DNA from: Pseudomonadota bacterium
GTDB lineage: Bacteria > Desulfobacterota > Desulfobulbia > Desulfobulbales > JAGXFP01
Direction: 5' to 3'
Assembly (NCBI GenBank): GCA_018814305.1
Contig: JAHJAA010000090.1
Coordinates: forward strand, 1-58,955
Length of the DNA: 58,955 nt
Below, one piece after another: positions 16,461 to 25,493 of the stretch (the stretch's first letter is position 1; each line of letters opens with the position of its first letter). The notes beneath the pieces are model-generated. The model made no database searches, was not told the DNA's origin, and saw only the letters and a program-made list of their open reading frames with translations. Both the position numbers and the translations under genes were made by a program.

Positions 16461-17256
16461 TGGTGAAACCGAACTTTATGGGATCATGGGGAAACCTGTA
16501 ACCCACAGCCTCAGCCCGGCCATGCACAATCATGCCTTTACGGTTCTGGGACTGAATAAGGTATATCTCCCTTTTGAAGTTGACGATGTGGAGGCGGCCT
16601 TAAACGGATTTCGCGCCCTGGGGGTTCGCGGGGTCAGTGTAACTATTCCTTACAAGCAGAGCATCATACCTTTCCTGGATTCCATTGATCCGGTGGCTGA
16701 AAAAATTGGGGCAGTCAATACCCTGGTTTTGCGTGACCATAAAATTTACGGCCTGAATACCGACTGGATCGGAGCCAACCAGGCCCTGGAAGAGAAAACT
16801 CCCCTGGAAGGCAGTACCATCCTTCTCCTGGGGGCAGGAGGCTCAGCCCGGGCCATCGGTTTCGGCCTGAAAGATGCCGGGGCGACGATCATCCTGGCCA
16901 GTAGGACCCCAGCCACCGGCAAAGCCCTGGCCAAGAACCTTGGTTGTACCTGGCTCCCCCTGGATCAAGCCGGAACCGTTAATAGCGATGCCCTGATTAA
17001 TGCAACATCCGTTGGGATGAATTCTGATGAATCACCCATGGCAGCAGAAGCCTTAGCGGGCATCCCGGTGGTCATGGATATCGTATATTCACCCCTTTCC
17101 ACCAGGCTCCTGCAGGATGCACTCCAACAGGGCTGCCAGACCATCAATGGTCTGTCCATGCTCCTGTACCAAGGGGCAGCACAATTTAAACTGTGGACCG
17201 GGCTCGATGCTCCTCTGCCCATTATGGAAAAAGTGTTACGAGCCCAATTGGGATAA
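16447..17256 (+). CDS. aroE: Shikimate dehydrogenase
   Basis: About 269 residues from the ATG at 16447, preceded by TGGAGA inside the aroD tail. It reduces 3-dehydroshikimate with NADPH. Motifs: YGIMGKPVTHSLSPAMHN for shikimate binding, VSVTIPYK with the catalytic lysine, NTDWIGA, and the Rossmann loop LLLGAGGSARAIGFGL. An extended frame from a TTG at 16414 was rejected because it would run through the aroD coding end without need. It is followed by aroA after 54 bp. Confidence 0.95.
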   Translation: MPTINGETELYGIMGKPVTHSLSPAMHNHAFTVLGLNKVYLPFEVDDVEAALNGFRALGVRGVSVTIPYKQSIIPFLDSIDPVAEKIGAVNTLVLRDHKIYGLNTDWIGANQALEEKTPLEGSTILLLGAGGSARAIGFGLKDAGATIILASRTPATGKALAKNLGCTWLPLDQAGTVNSDALINATSVGMNSDESPMAAEALAGIPVVMDIVYSPLSTRLLQDALQQGCQTINGLSMLLYQGAAQFKLWTGLDAPLPIMEKVLRAQLG

Positions 17257-17310
17257 ACAATCCTTGTTATTTATATCCAAATGATACGTATCTGAATTCG
17301 CGAGAAAATC

Positions 17311-18585
17311 ATGAAAGAAATCAAACCCCTCAAGCATATCAACACCACCATCGAGGTCCCAGGTTCAAAGAGTATTACCCAGCGAGCCCTGATTGCCGCC
17401 GCTCTGGCAAAGGGCAGAAGCCGTCTGCGCGGCCCCCTGGCCAGTGAGGATACCCATTACACCATTGAAGCCCTGCGGAGCATGGGGATCAAAATTATCG
17501 ATAAGGGTTCGGTCTGGACCGTATACGGGCAAAGCGGACGAGTCATAACCCCCAGGACCGCCATCTACCTTGGAAACAACGGGACTGCCACCCGTTTTCT
17601 GGCCTCTGTGGTCTCTCTGGGACATGGTATCTTTTCCATCACCGGGGATGCACGAATGGAGGAACGCCCCATAAAACCTCTAATTCAGGCCCTTGAGGGT
17701 TGGGGGGTTGCAATCCGCAGCTTGAAAAATTCCGGTTGTCCCCCGGTCGAGATCCGCGCCGAAGGCATTCGCGGAGGGAAAACCCTCCTCCCCGAAGGGA
17801 AAAGCAGCCAATATCTTTCTTCCCTTTTGTTGGTCGCGCCCTACGCGGCCCATCCGGCCATCCTTGATGTTGCGGGCGAAGTCTTGTCAAAGCCCTATGT
17901 CCGGATGACCCTGGCCGTGATGAAATCGTTCAGCGGCAAAGTCAAGGCAGCTGAGGCCCTAAACCATTTCGAGATTAAACCCGGCCGTTATAAAGCAAGA
18001 AATTACCAGATCGAGGGTGATGCTTCCAGCGCCTCGTATTTCTGGGCAGCAGCAGCGGTAACCGGAGGCCGGGTAACGATTGCCAATGTCCCGGAAAAAT
18101 CTCTACAGGGTGATACGGAACTGATCAATATCCTGGCCCGGATGGGCTGCCGCGTGGAATACTCTCCCGAAGGGATCACCGTTGAAGGCCCGGAATGCCT
18201 CCAAGGCCTGGAAGTGGACATGGGCGACTGCCCCGATGTGGTTCCTACCTTGGCAGTGGTCGCTGCCAAGGCCAAGGGGCGAACGATCATTAAAAATATC
18301 GCGCACCTCCGCATTAAAGAGTGCGACAGACTTCAAGTCATGGCCCGGGAGCTTTCACGGCTCGGAGTTTCAACTCAAGAAAAAGAGGATCAACTGATCA
18401 TTGACGGCAAAGGCCCGGACGGTTCCTTCACCGGCGCCACCATCGAAACCTATAAAGACCACCGGATAGCCATGAGTTTTGCCGTGGCCGGATTGTTCGT
18501 ACCCGGTCTCCGGATTGCCGGTGAGGAATGCGTAGTGAAGTCGTTCCCGGATTTTTGGCGACGCTTTGAAGAACTGTACCGATAA
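17311..18585 (+). CDS. aroA: 3-phosphoshikimate 1-carboxyvinyltransferase (EPSP synthase)
   Basis: A 424-residue enzyme joining phosphoenolpyruvate to shikimate 3-phosphate. It shows GSKSITQRALIAAALAKG at the N-terminus, LGNNGTATRFL, the GDARMEERPIKPLI loop, GDASSASYFWAAAA and KECDRLQVMARELSRLG, then DHRIAMSFAVAG. The glycine-rich NNGTATRF loop has Thr-Ala where many enzymes carry GNAGT. The catalytic Arg/Lys positions appear intact. Last gene of the aroD-aroE-aroA run. Confidence 0.94.
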   Translation: MKEIKPLKHINTTIEVPGSKSITQRALIAAALAKGRSRLRGPLASEDTHYTIEALRSMGIKIIDKGSVWTVYGQSGRVITPRTAIYLGNNGTATRFLASVVSLGHGIFSITGDARMEERPIKPLIQALEGWGVAIRSLKNSGCPPVEIRAEGIRGGKTLLPEGKSSQYLSSLLLVAPYAAHPAILDVAGEVLSKPYVRMTLAVMKSFSGKVKAAEALNHFEIKPGRYKARNYQIEGDASSASYFWAAAAVTGGRVTIANVPEKSLQGDTELINILARMGCRVEYSPEGITVEGPECLQGLEVDMGDCPDVVPTLAVVAAKAKGRTIIKNIAHLRIKECDRLQVMARELSRLGVSTQEKEDQLIIDGKGPDGSFTGATIETYKDHRIAMSFAVAGLFVPGLRIAGEECVVKSFPDFWRRFEELYR

Positions 18586-18685
18586 ACACCAAAGCGATTG
18601 AATCGTGCAGGTTTTTCCGGTTGGTGATCGATAATAATCGGCACAATATAAATAACGGGAAACAGCAGGAGGAGAAAAACTTGGA

Positions 18686-18695
18686 GGGGGGGGGG
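18686..18695. repeat. G10 homopolymer tract
   Basis: Ten consecutive G residues follow AGGAGG and a TTG on the plus strand, forming a tiny frame (TTG GAG GGG GGG GGG TAA) with a good ribosome binding site. It lies between aroA and the convergent PilZ gene. The tract is long enough to slip, but no longer protein opens in another frame. Confidence 0.9.
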
Positions 18696-18704
18696 TAAGA
18701 ACAG

Positions 18705-19082
18705 TTAGTCGCTGGACTGCCTTTCCTGTTGTTGTTTGTTGAATGCTTCCAGAAATTTACGAAGAATAATTAACTCATCGGGCTTAACTTCAAAAAATTC
18801 TACGCCGGAACAAAATGCCTCCAGCCCACAATCCTCAGTATGGGCAACCCGCCCACGCACTTCGAACAATTCATTTTTAAGGCCAATGGTAATCAAGAGC
18901 TCCTGACCCTTTTCAAAGCGGATATGGGTTTCTACCAAGATACCCTTCTCACTGACATTCAAGGTCCGGGCCATGGCACGCTCCTTCTTTGTGCCATGTT
19001 CATCAATAACAACATAGTCAAGAAGGTTCAGTGTATCTTTTCTATCACTGCCTCGTTTGTTTTCCACAGACATTAATTCCAT
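18705..19082 (-). CDS. PilZ domain protein
   Basis: A 125-residue single-domain protein. The c-di-GMP contact residues are visible as an Arg pair near the N-terminus (KRGSDRKDTL) and the later NVSEKG, matching the RxxxR and (D/N)xSxxG motifs of PilZ. The C-terminus is a helix rich in Gln/Glu. It probably acts as a soluble c-di-GMP receptor with an unknown partner. It sits alone between aroA (convergent) and pgi (same strand, 171-bp gap). Confidence 0.85.
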   Translation of the reverse strand: MELMSVENKRGSDRKDTLNLLDYVVIDEHGTKKERAMARTLNVSEKGILVETHIRFEKGQELLITIGLKNELFEVRGRVAHTEDCGLEAFCSGVEFFEVKPDELIILRKFLEAFNKQQQERQSSD

Positions 19083-19253
19083 CTCCGTTTACAAGGGGGA
19101 ACCCAAGAATGGTTAAATCTAGTCCATCTCCCCCCAAAACTCAACAAAAAACATCATCGGATGATCTGTAACATTCTTAATAATTCCAACAAGTTTTACA
19201 GACAACATTAATTTGTCTTCATCAGCACCAACCCTACCGAGCCAAAAAATATA

Positions 19254-20906
19254 TCAAATCGGTCCCCCACCGGTCCGATCAGCTCCATCCCTGGGAAGCC
19301 CTAATTCGTGGAGCACGGCCCAGCCAACGGGATCGCCCTCCCCTCCTTCATAGGAATCATCCCCTCGGATTGCAGAAAAATGATCCAAAAGGCGATTCGC
19401 CAATCGTTTCCCCAATTGAACGCCTTCCTGGTCAAATGAATTGATATTCCAAAAAAACCCCTGGAATGCGATCTTATTTTCATAGATCGCCAGCAGTTCC
19501 CCCATGGTTCGGGGGGTTAATCGTTCCGCCATCAGGATACTGCTGGGGCGATTCCCCGGAAATATCCGATTGGGATTTTCGCTGTCCTGACCACCAGCCA
19601 GGGCCAAGACCTGGGCAAAAAGGTTGGCCAGGAGTTTCTCCTGGGAGGTGGTGTTTTGAACGACCAGATCATCGCCATACTGGCTCTTTCTGAACCCGAT
19701 AAATTCCACAGGAATCACCGAAGTCCCCTGATGGATCAGCTGATAAAAAGCATGCTGTCCATTGGTCCCAGGTTCACCCCAGACCACCGGGCCGGTCTGA
19801 TAACTCACCGCCTGCCCCTGACGGTTGACTCTTTTACCGTTGCTTTCCATGTCGCATTGCTGCAGATGAGCCACAAACCGAATCAGCGCCTGGCTATACG
19901 GGAGGATTGCCAAGGTTTGATGCCCCAGAAAATTCCGATTCCAGACCCCAATCAGCGCAAGCAGGAGAGGAATATTACGGCGCACGTCCTTCTCTTCGGC
20001 TGCCAGATCGATTTCAGCCGCCCCACGCAACAGCTCTTTGAAATTATCGAATCCCAAAGAAAATCCCAACAAAACACCTCCGACCATTGAGGTCGTACTG
20101 TAACGACCGCCGATATAATCGTACATATAAAAAGATCGGAGGTATCGGGTCGGATCGTCCATTGGACTCTTCTCCCCGGTAACCGCCAGAAAATGATGAC
20201 GTGGTTCGAGTCCCTCTTTTAGAAAAGCAGCCCTAACCAACTCTTCATTGGTCAAGGTTTCCAGCGTCGTCCCGCTTTTAGATACAACATTCACCAGAGT
20301 TCGACTCAAATCAAGCCCAACCAAAACCCCCGCTGCGTCGTCGGGATCCACGTTTGAGATAAAGTGGACCCGCCGACCAGTCTGCTGATAGGCTTTGAGA
20401 GCCAACGCGACTGCTCGGGGCCCGAGGTCCGAGCCGCCAATTCCAACATTGATCAAATCGGTAAAAGTTCCCCCCCGGCTGTTGGTCAACTGCCCATTAT
20501 CCAATTCAGCAAGAAACTCTTGGAGCTTGTTCAGTTCTCCGGCAGCTGCTGCAGTAGCCGCAGGACAATACGGATTGGAGACAAAAAGATCACGCATTGC
20601 CGTATGAAGAACCTGTCGACATTCACTGTCAAAGCCCTCAATCCTGTTCAGCACCGCTCCCTGCTTCATGGACAAAAACTGCGTCACAACCCCACTTTGA
20701 TCGGCCAGAGTCTGGAGCGCATCAAGAACTTCATCGTCCAGTCTTTGGGTCCCATAGGCGAGGGTGAAGTGACCGGATACACAGCTGCACCGGGTAAGGC
20801 GGTCAGGAGTTAAGGCTCCGGGAGTATTCAAATTGTAAGGGTTGGCCGCCAATTTCTGCAAGACGCCATACGCAGGCAATCGATTCAGATCAACAAAGCT
20901 CATCAT
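19254..20906 (-). CDS. pgi: Glucose-6-phosphate isomerase
   Basis: A 550-residue enzyme interconverting glucose 6-phosphate and fructose 6-phosphate. Clear signatures: INVGIGGSDLGPRAVALAL, VSKSGTTLETLTNE, IGGRYSTTSMVGG, the active-site GPVVWGEPGTNGQHAFYQLIHQGT, and NSFDQEGVQLGK at the C-terminus with the catalytic Lys. The length is normal for the bacterial long type. It is monocistronic by layout; 201 bp of AT-rich sequence separate its start from the divergent J-domain gene. Confidence 0.96.
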   Translation of the reverse strand: MMSFVDLNRLPAYGVLQKLAANPYNLNTPGALTPDRLTRCSCVSGHFTLAYGTQRLDDEVLDALQTLADQSGVVTQFLSMKQGAVLNRIEGFDSECRQVLHTAMRDLFVSNPYCPAATAAAAGELNKLQEFLAELDNGQLTNSRGGTFTDLINVGIGGSDLGPRAVALALKAYQQTGRRVHFISNVDPDDAAGVLVGLDLSRTLVNVVSKSGTTLETLTNEELVRAAFLKEGLEPRHHFLAVTGEKSPMDDPTRYLRSFYMYDYIGGRYSTTSMVGGVLLGFSLGFDNFKELLRGAAEIDLAAEEKDVRRNIPLLLALIGVWNRNFLGHQTLAILPYSQALIRFVAHLQQCDMESNGKRVNRQGQAVSYQTGPVVWGEPGTNGQHAFYQLIHQGTSVIPVEFIGFRKSQYGDDLVVQNTTSQEKLLANLFAQVLALAGGQDSENPNRIFPGNRPSSILMAERLTPRTMGELLAIYENKIAFQGFFWNINSFDQEGVQLGKRLANRLLDHFSAIRGDDSYEGGEGDPVGWAVLHELGLPRDGADRTGGGPI

Positions 20907-21107
20907 TCACCTTGATAAAAGATTTTAAAAATGAATACGTACAGTATATAGCGAATTAACATGAATCCACACACAATATGTTGTAGTAATTTCTCAAATA
21001 TGGCAAACTAATCATAATAATATACTCGAAAATGATGATTTTCCTCAAATCACTCATCCGGGTTTTTCCAAGGGAGCAATTCCCCAGAGCCAGAAGAGGC
21101 GTAATAC

Positions 21108-21989
21108 GTGTTACTGGTAAATGAACAGGAACTCTTCCAAGCCTGCCGAGTCCTCTTCGGTCCTGATCTGGATATCAGCCGCGAATTCCTTAATTACCTG
21201 CAACCTTCAGGCATTAAAAGAGCGTACCGGGAAAAGGCCATGGAAACCCATCCCGACCGGGTCGTCCTCCTAGGGGAAAGGGCACTACAACAGTCCACGC
21301 GAGCCTTTCTCTCGGTCCAGACCGCCTATCAGCAATTACAGAACTTTCTGCAAGGCAGAGATATCCGAAAATCATTTGGGCCACACCCGGACTTTTATTC
21401 TCAAAATAACGGCTTCTGTAATCCTTCGCACCAGACCCAAACTAAACGCCATCGAAGGAAAAACGGCCACCAACCTTTTCATAAAGCAAACGGTTCCCGA
21501 GCCTTTTCATCGTCTCCACCTTTTAACCATCGGCCTGCCAAACCGGTTTCTCAAGAAGAGGGGACCAACCTCTACCACGGACCAATCCCCAATCGCCCTC
21601 TTCTTTTTGGTCATTTCCTCTATTACTCAGGCCTGATTGAGTGGCGAACCATCATCAAGGCTCTCCTTTGGCAACGGAACCAACGACCCCGATTAGGTGA
21701 ATTAGGCGTTTCCCAAGGTTGGCTGAACAAAAACGCTATTGAGCGCATCTTACGCAACCGGCAAGGCCTCGCACTTTTCGGGCAGGCCGCCGTTGATATG
21801 GCACTGCTGACCCAACGGCAATTGGACGCTCTGGTGGAACGACAAAAACTCATGCAACGTCGATTCGGCAATTTTTTTATTGATCAAAAAATCTTTTCAT
21901 CATCCATGCTCAACGAACTACTCATCGAACACCAACGCCACAACCGACGCCAAGCCGAATCCCGCCTAAAAAATCGATCTGCTGCGTAA
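21108..21989 (+). CDS. J-domain protein with C-terminal MshEN-like repeats
   Basis: A 293-residue protein starting at GTG after AGAGG. Residues about 20-85 are a J domain with SGIKRAYREKAMETHPDRV, including the HPD motif that stimulates DnaK. A Ser/His/Asn-rich linker follows (about 90-165). The C-terminal part has successive units resembling MshEN modules: GHFLYYSGLIEWRTIIKALL, then RLGELGVSQGWLNKNAIERI, FGQAAVDMALLTQRQLDALV and RFGNFFIDQKIFSSSMLNEL. MshEN modules of type II/IV secretion ATPases can bind c-di-GMP. The gene is 4 bp from the M48 peptidase gene, implying coupled translation. Domain assignment of the repeats is by pattern only. Confidence 0.75.
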   Translation: MLLVNEQELFQACRVLFGPDLDISREFLNYLQPSGIKRAYREKAMETHPDRVVLLGERALQQSTRAFLSVQTAYQQLQNFLQGRDIRKSFGPHPDFYSQNNGFCNPSHQTQTKRHRRKNGHQPFHKANGSRAFSSSPPFNHRPAKPVSQEEGTNLYHGPIPNRPLLFGHFLYYSGLIEWRTIIKALLWQRNQRPRLGELGVSQGWLNKNAIERILRNRQGLALFGQAAVDMALLTQRQLDALVERQKLMQRRFGNFFIDQKIFSSSMLNELLIEHQRHNRRQAESRLKNRSAA

Positions 21990-21993
21990 CCTG

Positions 21994-23805
21994 ATGATTT
22001 TCAGTACTATTCTCTATCTTCTTATCGTTATTCTGTTGCTCTCTACTGCCCCCATGCAGGAGTCGGCCACCCTTCCACCGCTCCAGACTTTCATCCTGTT
22101 CACTCTCAAAATACTGCTCTTCGATCGAGCCCTCCGGCTCTATCTGGCCTGGAAAAAACCTACTCGGGCCACAGCCTATTTTAAGACCGAAAAATATTGC
22201 TCCATTGTGGTGATTATCCTTTTGGTCAGCGATCTTTATCTCTTGTCCCTGAGCCATTATCTAAAACTGCTTCCCGGTAGCAAGATATTACCTTCCCTGC
22301 CGGTAATCGCCGGCGTTGGAATTTATTTTCTCTACCAGGCTGTACTCAGAGCCCGTCTCAGAAAAAGCTATCAGCACATCTTCGGGGGCAACTCAACCGC
22401 TGTTCGTTTTATTGTTGATACGCTTAAAATTACTTTTTCCTTCATCCTTCCGTGGTTGTTTTTATCCCTTACCATGGATCTGATTCCACTGATTCCTGCG
22501 CCGAAACTCAAACAATTCTTGGAGCACTCCCTCTGGGCAGAACCAGCCTTAATCCTACTCATCACCCTTATCACCATAACTTTTCTGCCAACCATCATGG
22601 TCAGGCTCTGGGGTTGCAAACCTCTCCCGGACAATGATGCCCGGCGATTGATCGAATCTTGTTCGCGCCGGCAGGATGTTTCTTTCCAGGAAATCTGCAC
22701 CTGGCCAATGTTTGAAAGACGAGTGCTCACCGCTGGAGTGATCGGTTTCATCAAACCCAGCCGATACCTGTTGATGACCCCGGCCTTGCTTGAGTCAGTA
22801 ACCCCGGAGGAATTGGAAGGCGTCGTTTCCCATGAAATCGGCCATGTTAAAAAGGGCCACCTTCTACTCTATCTCTTGATTTTCATTGGCTTCATCATGA
22901 TAAGCCAACTCCTTAGCCAACCCGTTGTCGGCCTGTTCATCAGATCCGCTTTTTTTCTTGAGCTGGCCGGGCGGTACAATGGGGATCCCGCCTCCCTACT
23001 CGTATTTATGACCGGTCTCCCGTTTATGCTTGGCGCCATCCTCTTTTTCCGCTATGTCTTCGGGTATTTCATGCGTAATTTTGAACGTCAGGCCGACCTC
23101 TATTCGTATGAGGTCCTGGGCAGCGCCGGACCCTTGATCAGAGTACTGGAAAAAATCGCCTGGCTCAGCGGGAATATCCGCAACGAGCCAAGCTGGCACC
23201 ATTTCGGGATCGGCCAGAGAGTTGACTTTCTCCGTGAGTGTGAGCGAAACAGATCCACCGGCCGGCACCATAACTTCAAGGTTTATGGCTCCCTGACCCT
23301 TTACCTGACCGTGGTCCTCTTTGGATCATTCGCCTCAGTGCAGATCACCCCCCGACTTTTCTCGGCCGATCAAGGCCGTCAATATGCCGAAACCTTGATC
23401 GCCGGACGAATTCAAACAGACCCACACAATCCCCTTTGGCATCAGTTACAGGGCGATCTTTATGCCGGGCGCCATAAGTATCCTGAAGCAATGACGGCTT
23501 ATGCAATCTGCCTAAAATTGGACCCTAAGAATCCAGAGGTCCTCAACAATCTGGCCTGGCTCCTCCTGACCGCCAGAGATCCCCAGTATCGTAACTACTC
23601 CCGAGCCCTGACCCTGGCACAAAATGCCGTAGAAATCCAAAACAAGGGATATATCCTTGATACCCTGGCCGAGGCTTACTGGTTGAACAACTTCCCTGAA
23701 AAGGCAGTAGAGATCGAAAGGGAAGCCATGACCGCTGACCCTGGCAATCGCGAATACTACAAACAACAGGAAAAGAAATTTCTCCAGAGCAACGAGAACT
23801 CATGA
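21994..23805 (+). CDS. Membrane M48-family metalloprotease with TPR region
   Basis: A 603-residue polytopic membrane protein. Several hydrophobic segments precede the zinc site HEIGH at residues 280-284 (after GVVS), with the third ligand expected in NFERQADLYSYEV. More membrane helices follow near 290-360 and 425-445. The C-terminal 140 residues form TPR-like helices (GDLYAGRHKYPEAMTAYAIC, LDPKNPEVLNNLAWLL). The family includes HtpX and Oma1/BepA-type quality-control proteases. Direct coupling to a J-domain gene suggests a shared protein-quality or envelope role; the substrate is unknown. Confidence 0.85.
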   Translation: MIFSTILYLLIVILLLSTAPMQESATLPPLQTFILFTLKILLFDRALRLYLAWKKPTRATAYFKTEKYCSIVVIILLVSDLYLLSLSHYLKLLPGSKILPSLPVIAGVGIYFLYQAVLRARLRKSYQHIFGGNSTAVRFIVDTLKITFSFILPWLFLSLTMDLIPLIPAPKLKQFLEHSLWAEPALILLITLITITFLPTIMVRLWGCKPLPDNDARRLIESCSRRQDVSFQEICTWPMFERRVLTAGVIGFIKPSRYLLMTPALLESVTPEELEGVVSHEIGHVKKGHLLLYLLIFIGFIMISQLLSQPVVGLFIRSAFFLELAGRYNGDPASLLVFMTGLPFMLGAILFFRYVFGYFMRNFERQADLYSYEVLGSAGPLIRVLEKIAWLSGNIRNEPSWHHFGIGQRVDFLRECERNRSTGRHHNFKVYGSLTLYLTVVLFGSFASVQITPRLFSADQGRQYAETLIAGRIQTDPHNPLWHQLQGDLYAGRHKYPEAMTAYAICLKLDPKNPEVLNNLAWLLLTARDPQYRNYSRALTLAQNAVEIQNKGYILDTLAEAYWLNNFPEKAVEIEREAMTADPGNREYYKQQEKKFLQSNENS

Positions 23806-23851
23806 CTCCTTTGACAAAACACGACAATACCAACCTCTCCCCCAAAACATC

Positions 23852-24361
23852 ATGATCATAATCAACACGGGAAACGGCAAAGGCAAAACAACCGCTGCTT
23901 TTGGCCAGGCCTTACGGGCCTCCGGACAAAACCTGCGGGTGGTCATTATCCAGTTCATCAAGGGCGCCTGGCAAACCGGCGAAACCAAGGCAGTCCACCG
24001 GAATCTCCCCCACATCGAAATCCATATTTCAGGAACCGGCTTTACCTGGGAGGCGGAAAATAAACAGGAAGTCATTGAGGCTGGCCGAGAGGGCTGGAAC
24101 CTTGCCCGGGGAAAAATCCTCTCCGGCAAGTATGATCTGGTGGTCTTGGACGAATTGACCTACCTCATTCAGTACGGGATCATTTCAGAAGCGGAGGTCC
24201 TTGGAGTTCTGGCCGAGCGCCCCCCGGGAACACATATCGTCATCACCGGCCGCGACGCCCCTCCTGGACTCATTGCAGTGGCAGATCTGGTCACCGAAAT
24301 GAGGGAGATCAAGCATCCCTTCGCCCAAGGAACCAAGGGATGCCAAGGAATTGAATTCTGA
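23852..24361 (+). CDS. cobO: Cob(I)alamin adenosyltransferase, CobO/BtuR type
   Basis: A 169-residue P-loop enzyme that transfers the adenosyl group of ATP to the cobalt of corrinoids. The N-terminal Walker A reads NTGNGKGKTTAAFGQALRA; VVIIQFIKGAW, YDLVVLDELTYLI and the C-terminal HPFAQGTKGCQGIEF are all CobO hallmarks. The length matches the short form without the N-terminal helix. No other cobalamin genes are adjacent. It lies 46 bp after the M48 gene on the same strand. Confidence 0.94.
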   Translation: MIIINTGNGKGKTTAAFGQALRASGQNLRVVIIQFIKGAWQTGETKAVHRNLPHIEIHISGTGFTWEAENKQEVIEAGREGWNLARGKILSGKYDLVVLDELTYLIQYGIISEAEVLGVLAERPPGTHIVITGRDAPPGLIAVADLVTEMREIKHPFAQGTKGCQGIEF

Positions 24362-24448
24362 GGGTCACCCTGGGCAAAAGACCTGCTGGGGCACATCTGA
24401 ACAGTTACGGTTCGGTGGTTCTTATCCCCTCCGTGCGATCAGGCTTCT

Positions 24449-24484
24449 AAGTAACAAATATGCAACATTTTGATTTTGTTACTT
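24449..24484. terminator. 10-bp inverted repeat between convergent genes
   Basis: AAGTAACAAA (24449-24458) and its exact reverse complement (24475-24484) flank a 16-nt loop, between the convergent cobO and flavodoxin-like genes. The right arm runs into TTTTAAAATA. A weak bidirectional terminator is the likeliest reading; a short GC-rich CCGGGC/GCCCGG element follows near 24498. An operator is possible. Confidence 0.35.
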
Positions 24485-24545
24485 TTAAAATAGAGGCCGG
24501 GCCCGCCCGGTTAGGAAGCTGGATAGTTACAAATTAGGGAGACTA

Positions 24546-25250
24546 TCACGGAAGCGCTACAGTGGTCCGGAAATCGATCTCGCTTAAAGACGTAGCATTT
24601 TTGAGGGCAACCCCGATTTCACGACCAAACCGTTCAGCCTCCTCCATCTGCTCGCGATTGTGGCCGAACCGTTTATAGAATCGGCCGATGAAGCGATGCC
24701 GCTCAGGGGCCTTGCCGACAATTTTCAGGAAAACCCCGAAGGTCCGCCACGGTTCCCGGGCCGGATGGGAAAAAACTATCACATTGGGAACCAGCGCCCC
24801 GCACCGTACTAAAATTTTCCGCAAACCAAACCAATGAATCCGCCAATACCCACGACAGGATATCACCGGGAGAACCACCTGCTGTCCCAAAAATTTTGGC
24901 CCATACTTAGCCAGAAAATCCAAGACCGGCCCACTAGGATTATAGGACCAGGTCGGCCCCGCCAGGATAATCAGATCATAATGATCAGCAACCCGAGAAT
25001 CCGGTTTTTTGATGGGTATTCGAACCCGAAATAGGGTCGTGACCATCATTGTGATGGTCTGGAGATAAGACCCAACCGGGAAACGGGGCGGAGCCACCGG
25101 CTTCAATTTTTCAAAGACAACCGCAACCCCTTCATCCTTGAGACCATTGGCCAGACAATGCAAAATGCCACTGGTCTGACCACTGAACGAATAATACAAC
25201 ATCAGAACTCGGGAATGCCGGTGGGTATGTAAGTTAGGTGTTTTCTTCAT
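24546..25250 (-). CDS. Flavodoxin-fold protein
   Basis: A 234-residue protein. The phosphate-binding loop of the flavodoxin fold appears near residue 18 as LYYSFSGQTSGI, and the second flavin loop as LAGPTWSYNPSGPV. The C-terminal half is basic (for example RFIGRFYKRFGHNREQ) and does not resemble a simple electron carrier. It may be an NAD(P)H-dependent flavoprotein or a dialkylresorcinol-type relative. It is divergent from a HemY-type oxidase gene across a 407-bp regulatory-looking gap. HemG-type protoporphyrinogen oxidases also use a flavodoxin fold, but no specific HemG feature is seen. Confidence 0.7.
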   Translation of the reverse strand: MKKTPNLHTHRHSRVLMLYYSFSGQTSGILHCLANGLKDEGVAVVFEKLKPVAPPRFPVGSYLQTITMMVTTLFRVRIPIKKPDSRVADHYDLIILAGPTWSYNPSGPVLDFLAKYGPKFLGQQVVLPVISCRGYWRIHWFGLRKILVRCGALVPNVIVFSHPAREPWRTFGVFLKIVGKAPERHRFIGRFYKRFGHNREQMEEAERFGREIGVALKNATSLSEIDFRTTVALP

Positions 25251-25356
25251 CTTGTGCGAATAAGACAGTCGTTGCAGGTGGGGATATTCCTTGAGCAGCG
25301 CTATGATCGATCAATCTAAGGGCTTTCATTCTGTTTTATTTTTCTCGTAATTCTGA

Positions 25357-25372
25357 TACTGTAGATACAGTA
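25357..25372. promoter_or_regulatory. 16-bp palindrome, operator candidate
   Basis: TACTGTA-GA-TACAGTA is a perfect palindrome with 7-bp arms, centred in the divergent region between the flavodoxin-fold gene (start 25250) and the HemY-type gene (start 25658). Its size and symmetry suit a dimeric repressor. It overlaps the left arm of a larger inverted-repeat structure. Confidence 0.5.
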
Positions 25373-25493
25373 AACGCCTGCCCTCTGCGGGCTGAAACAA
25401 AGCATCACCGCAAGGGAAAATCAGGGACCGGACTATCAACTGCACGGGTTAAGCCGTTTCCGGTGACGAATCGCTCCCAATAATACCGTTTAC
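25370..25493 (+). other. Nested inverted repeats in the HemY-gene leader
   Basis: GTAAACG (25370-25376) pairs with CGTTTAC (25487-25493), TCACCG (25405-25410) pairs with CGGTGA (25461-25466), and a GCCC/GGGC hairpin lies near 25379-25391. Together they can form a closed multi-stem RNA of about 124 nt, 165 bp upstream of the HemY-type start. It does not match the cobalamin, c-di-GMP or TPP riboswitch cores I know. No gene is seen in 25251-25657. Confidence 0.4.

Noticed and set aside
24361-24545. Small RNA gene between cobO and the flavodoxin-like gene
   Set aside because: The inverted repeat is more simply a terminator-like dyad between convergent genes; no promoter is evident.
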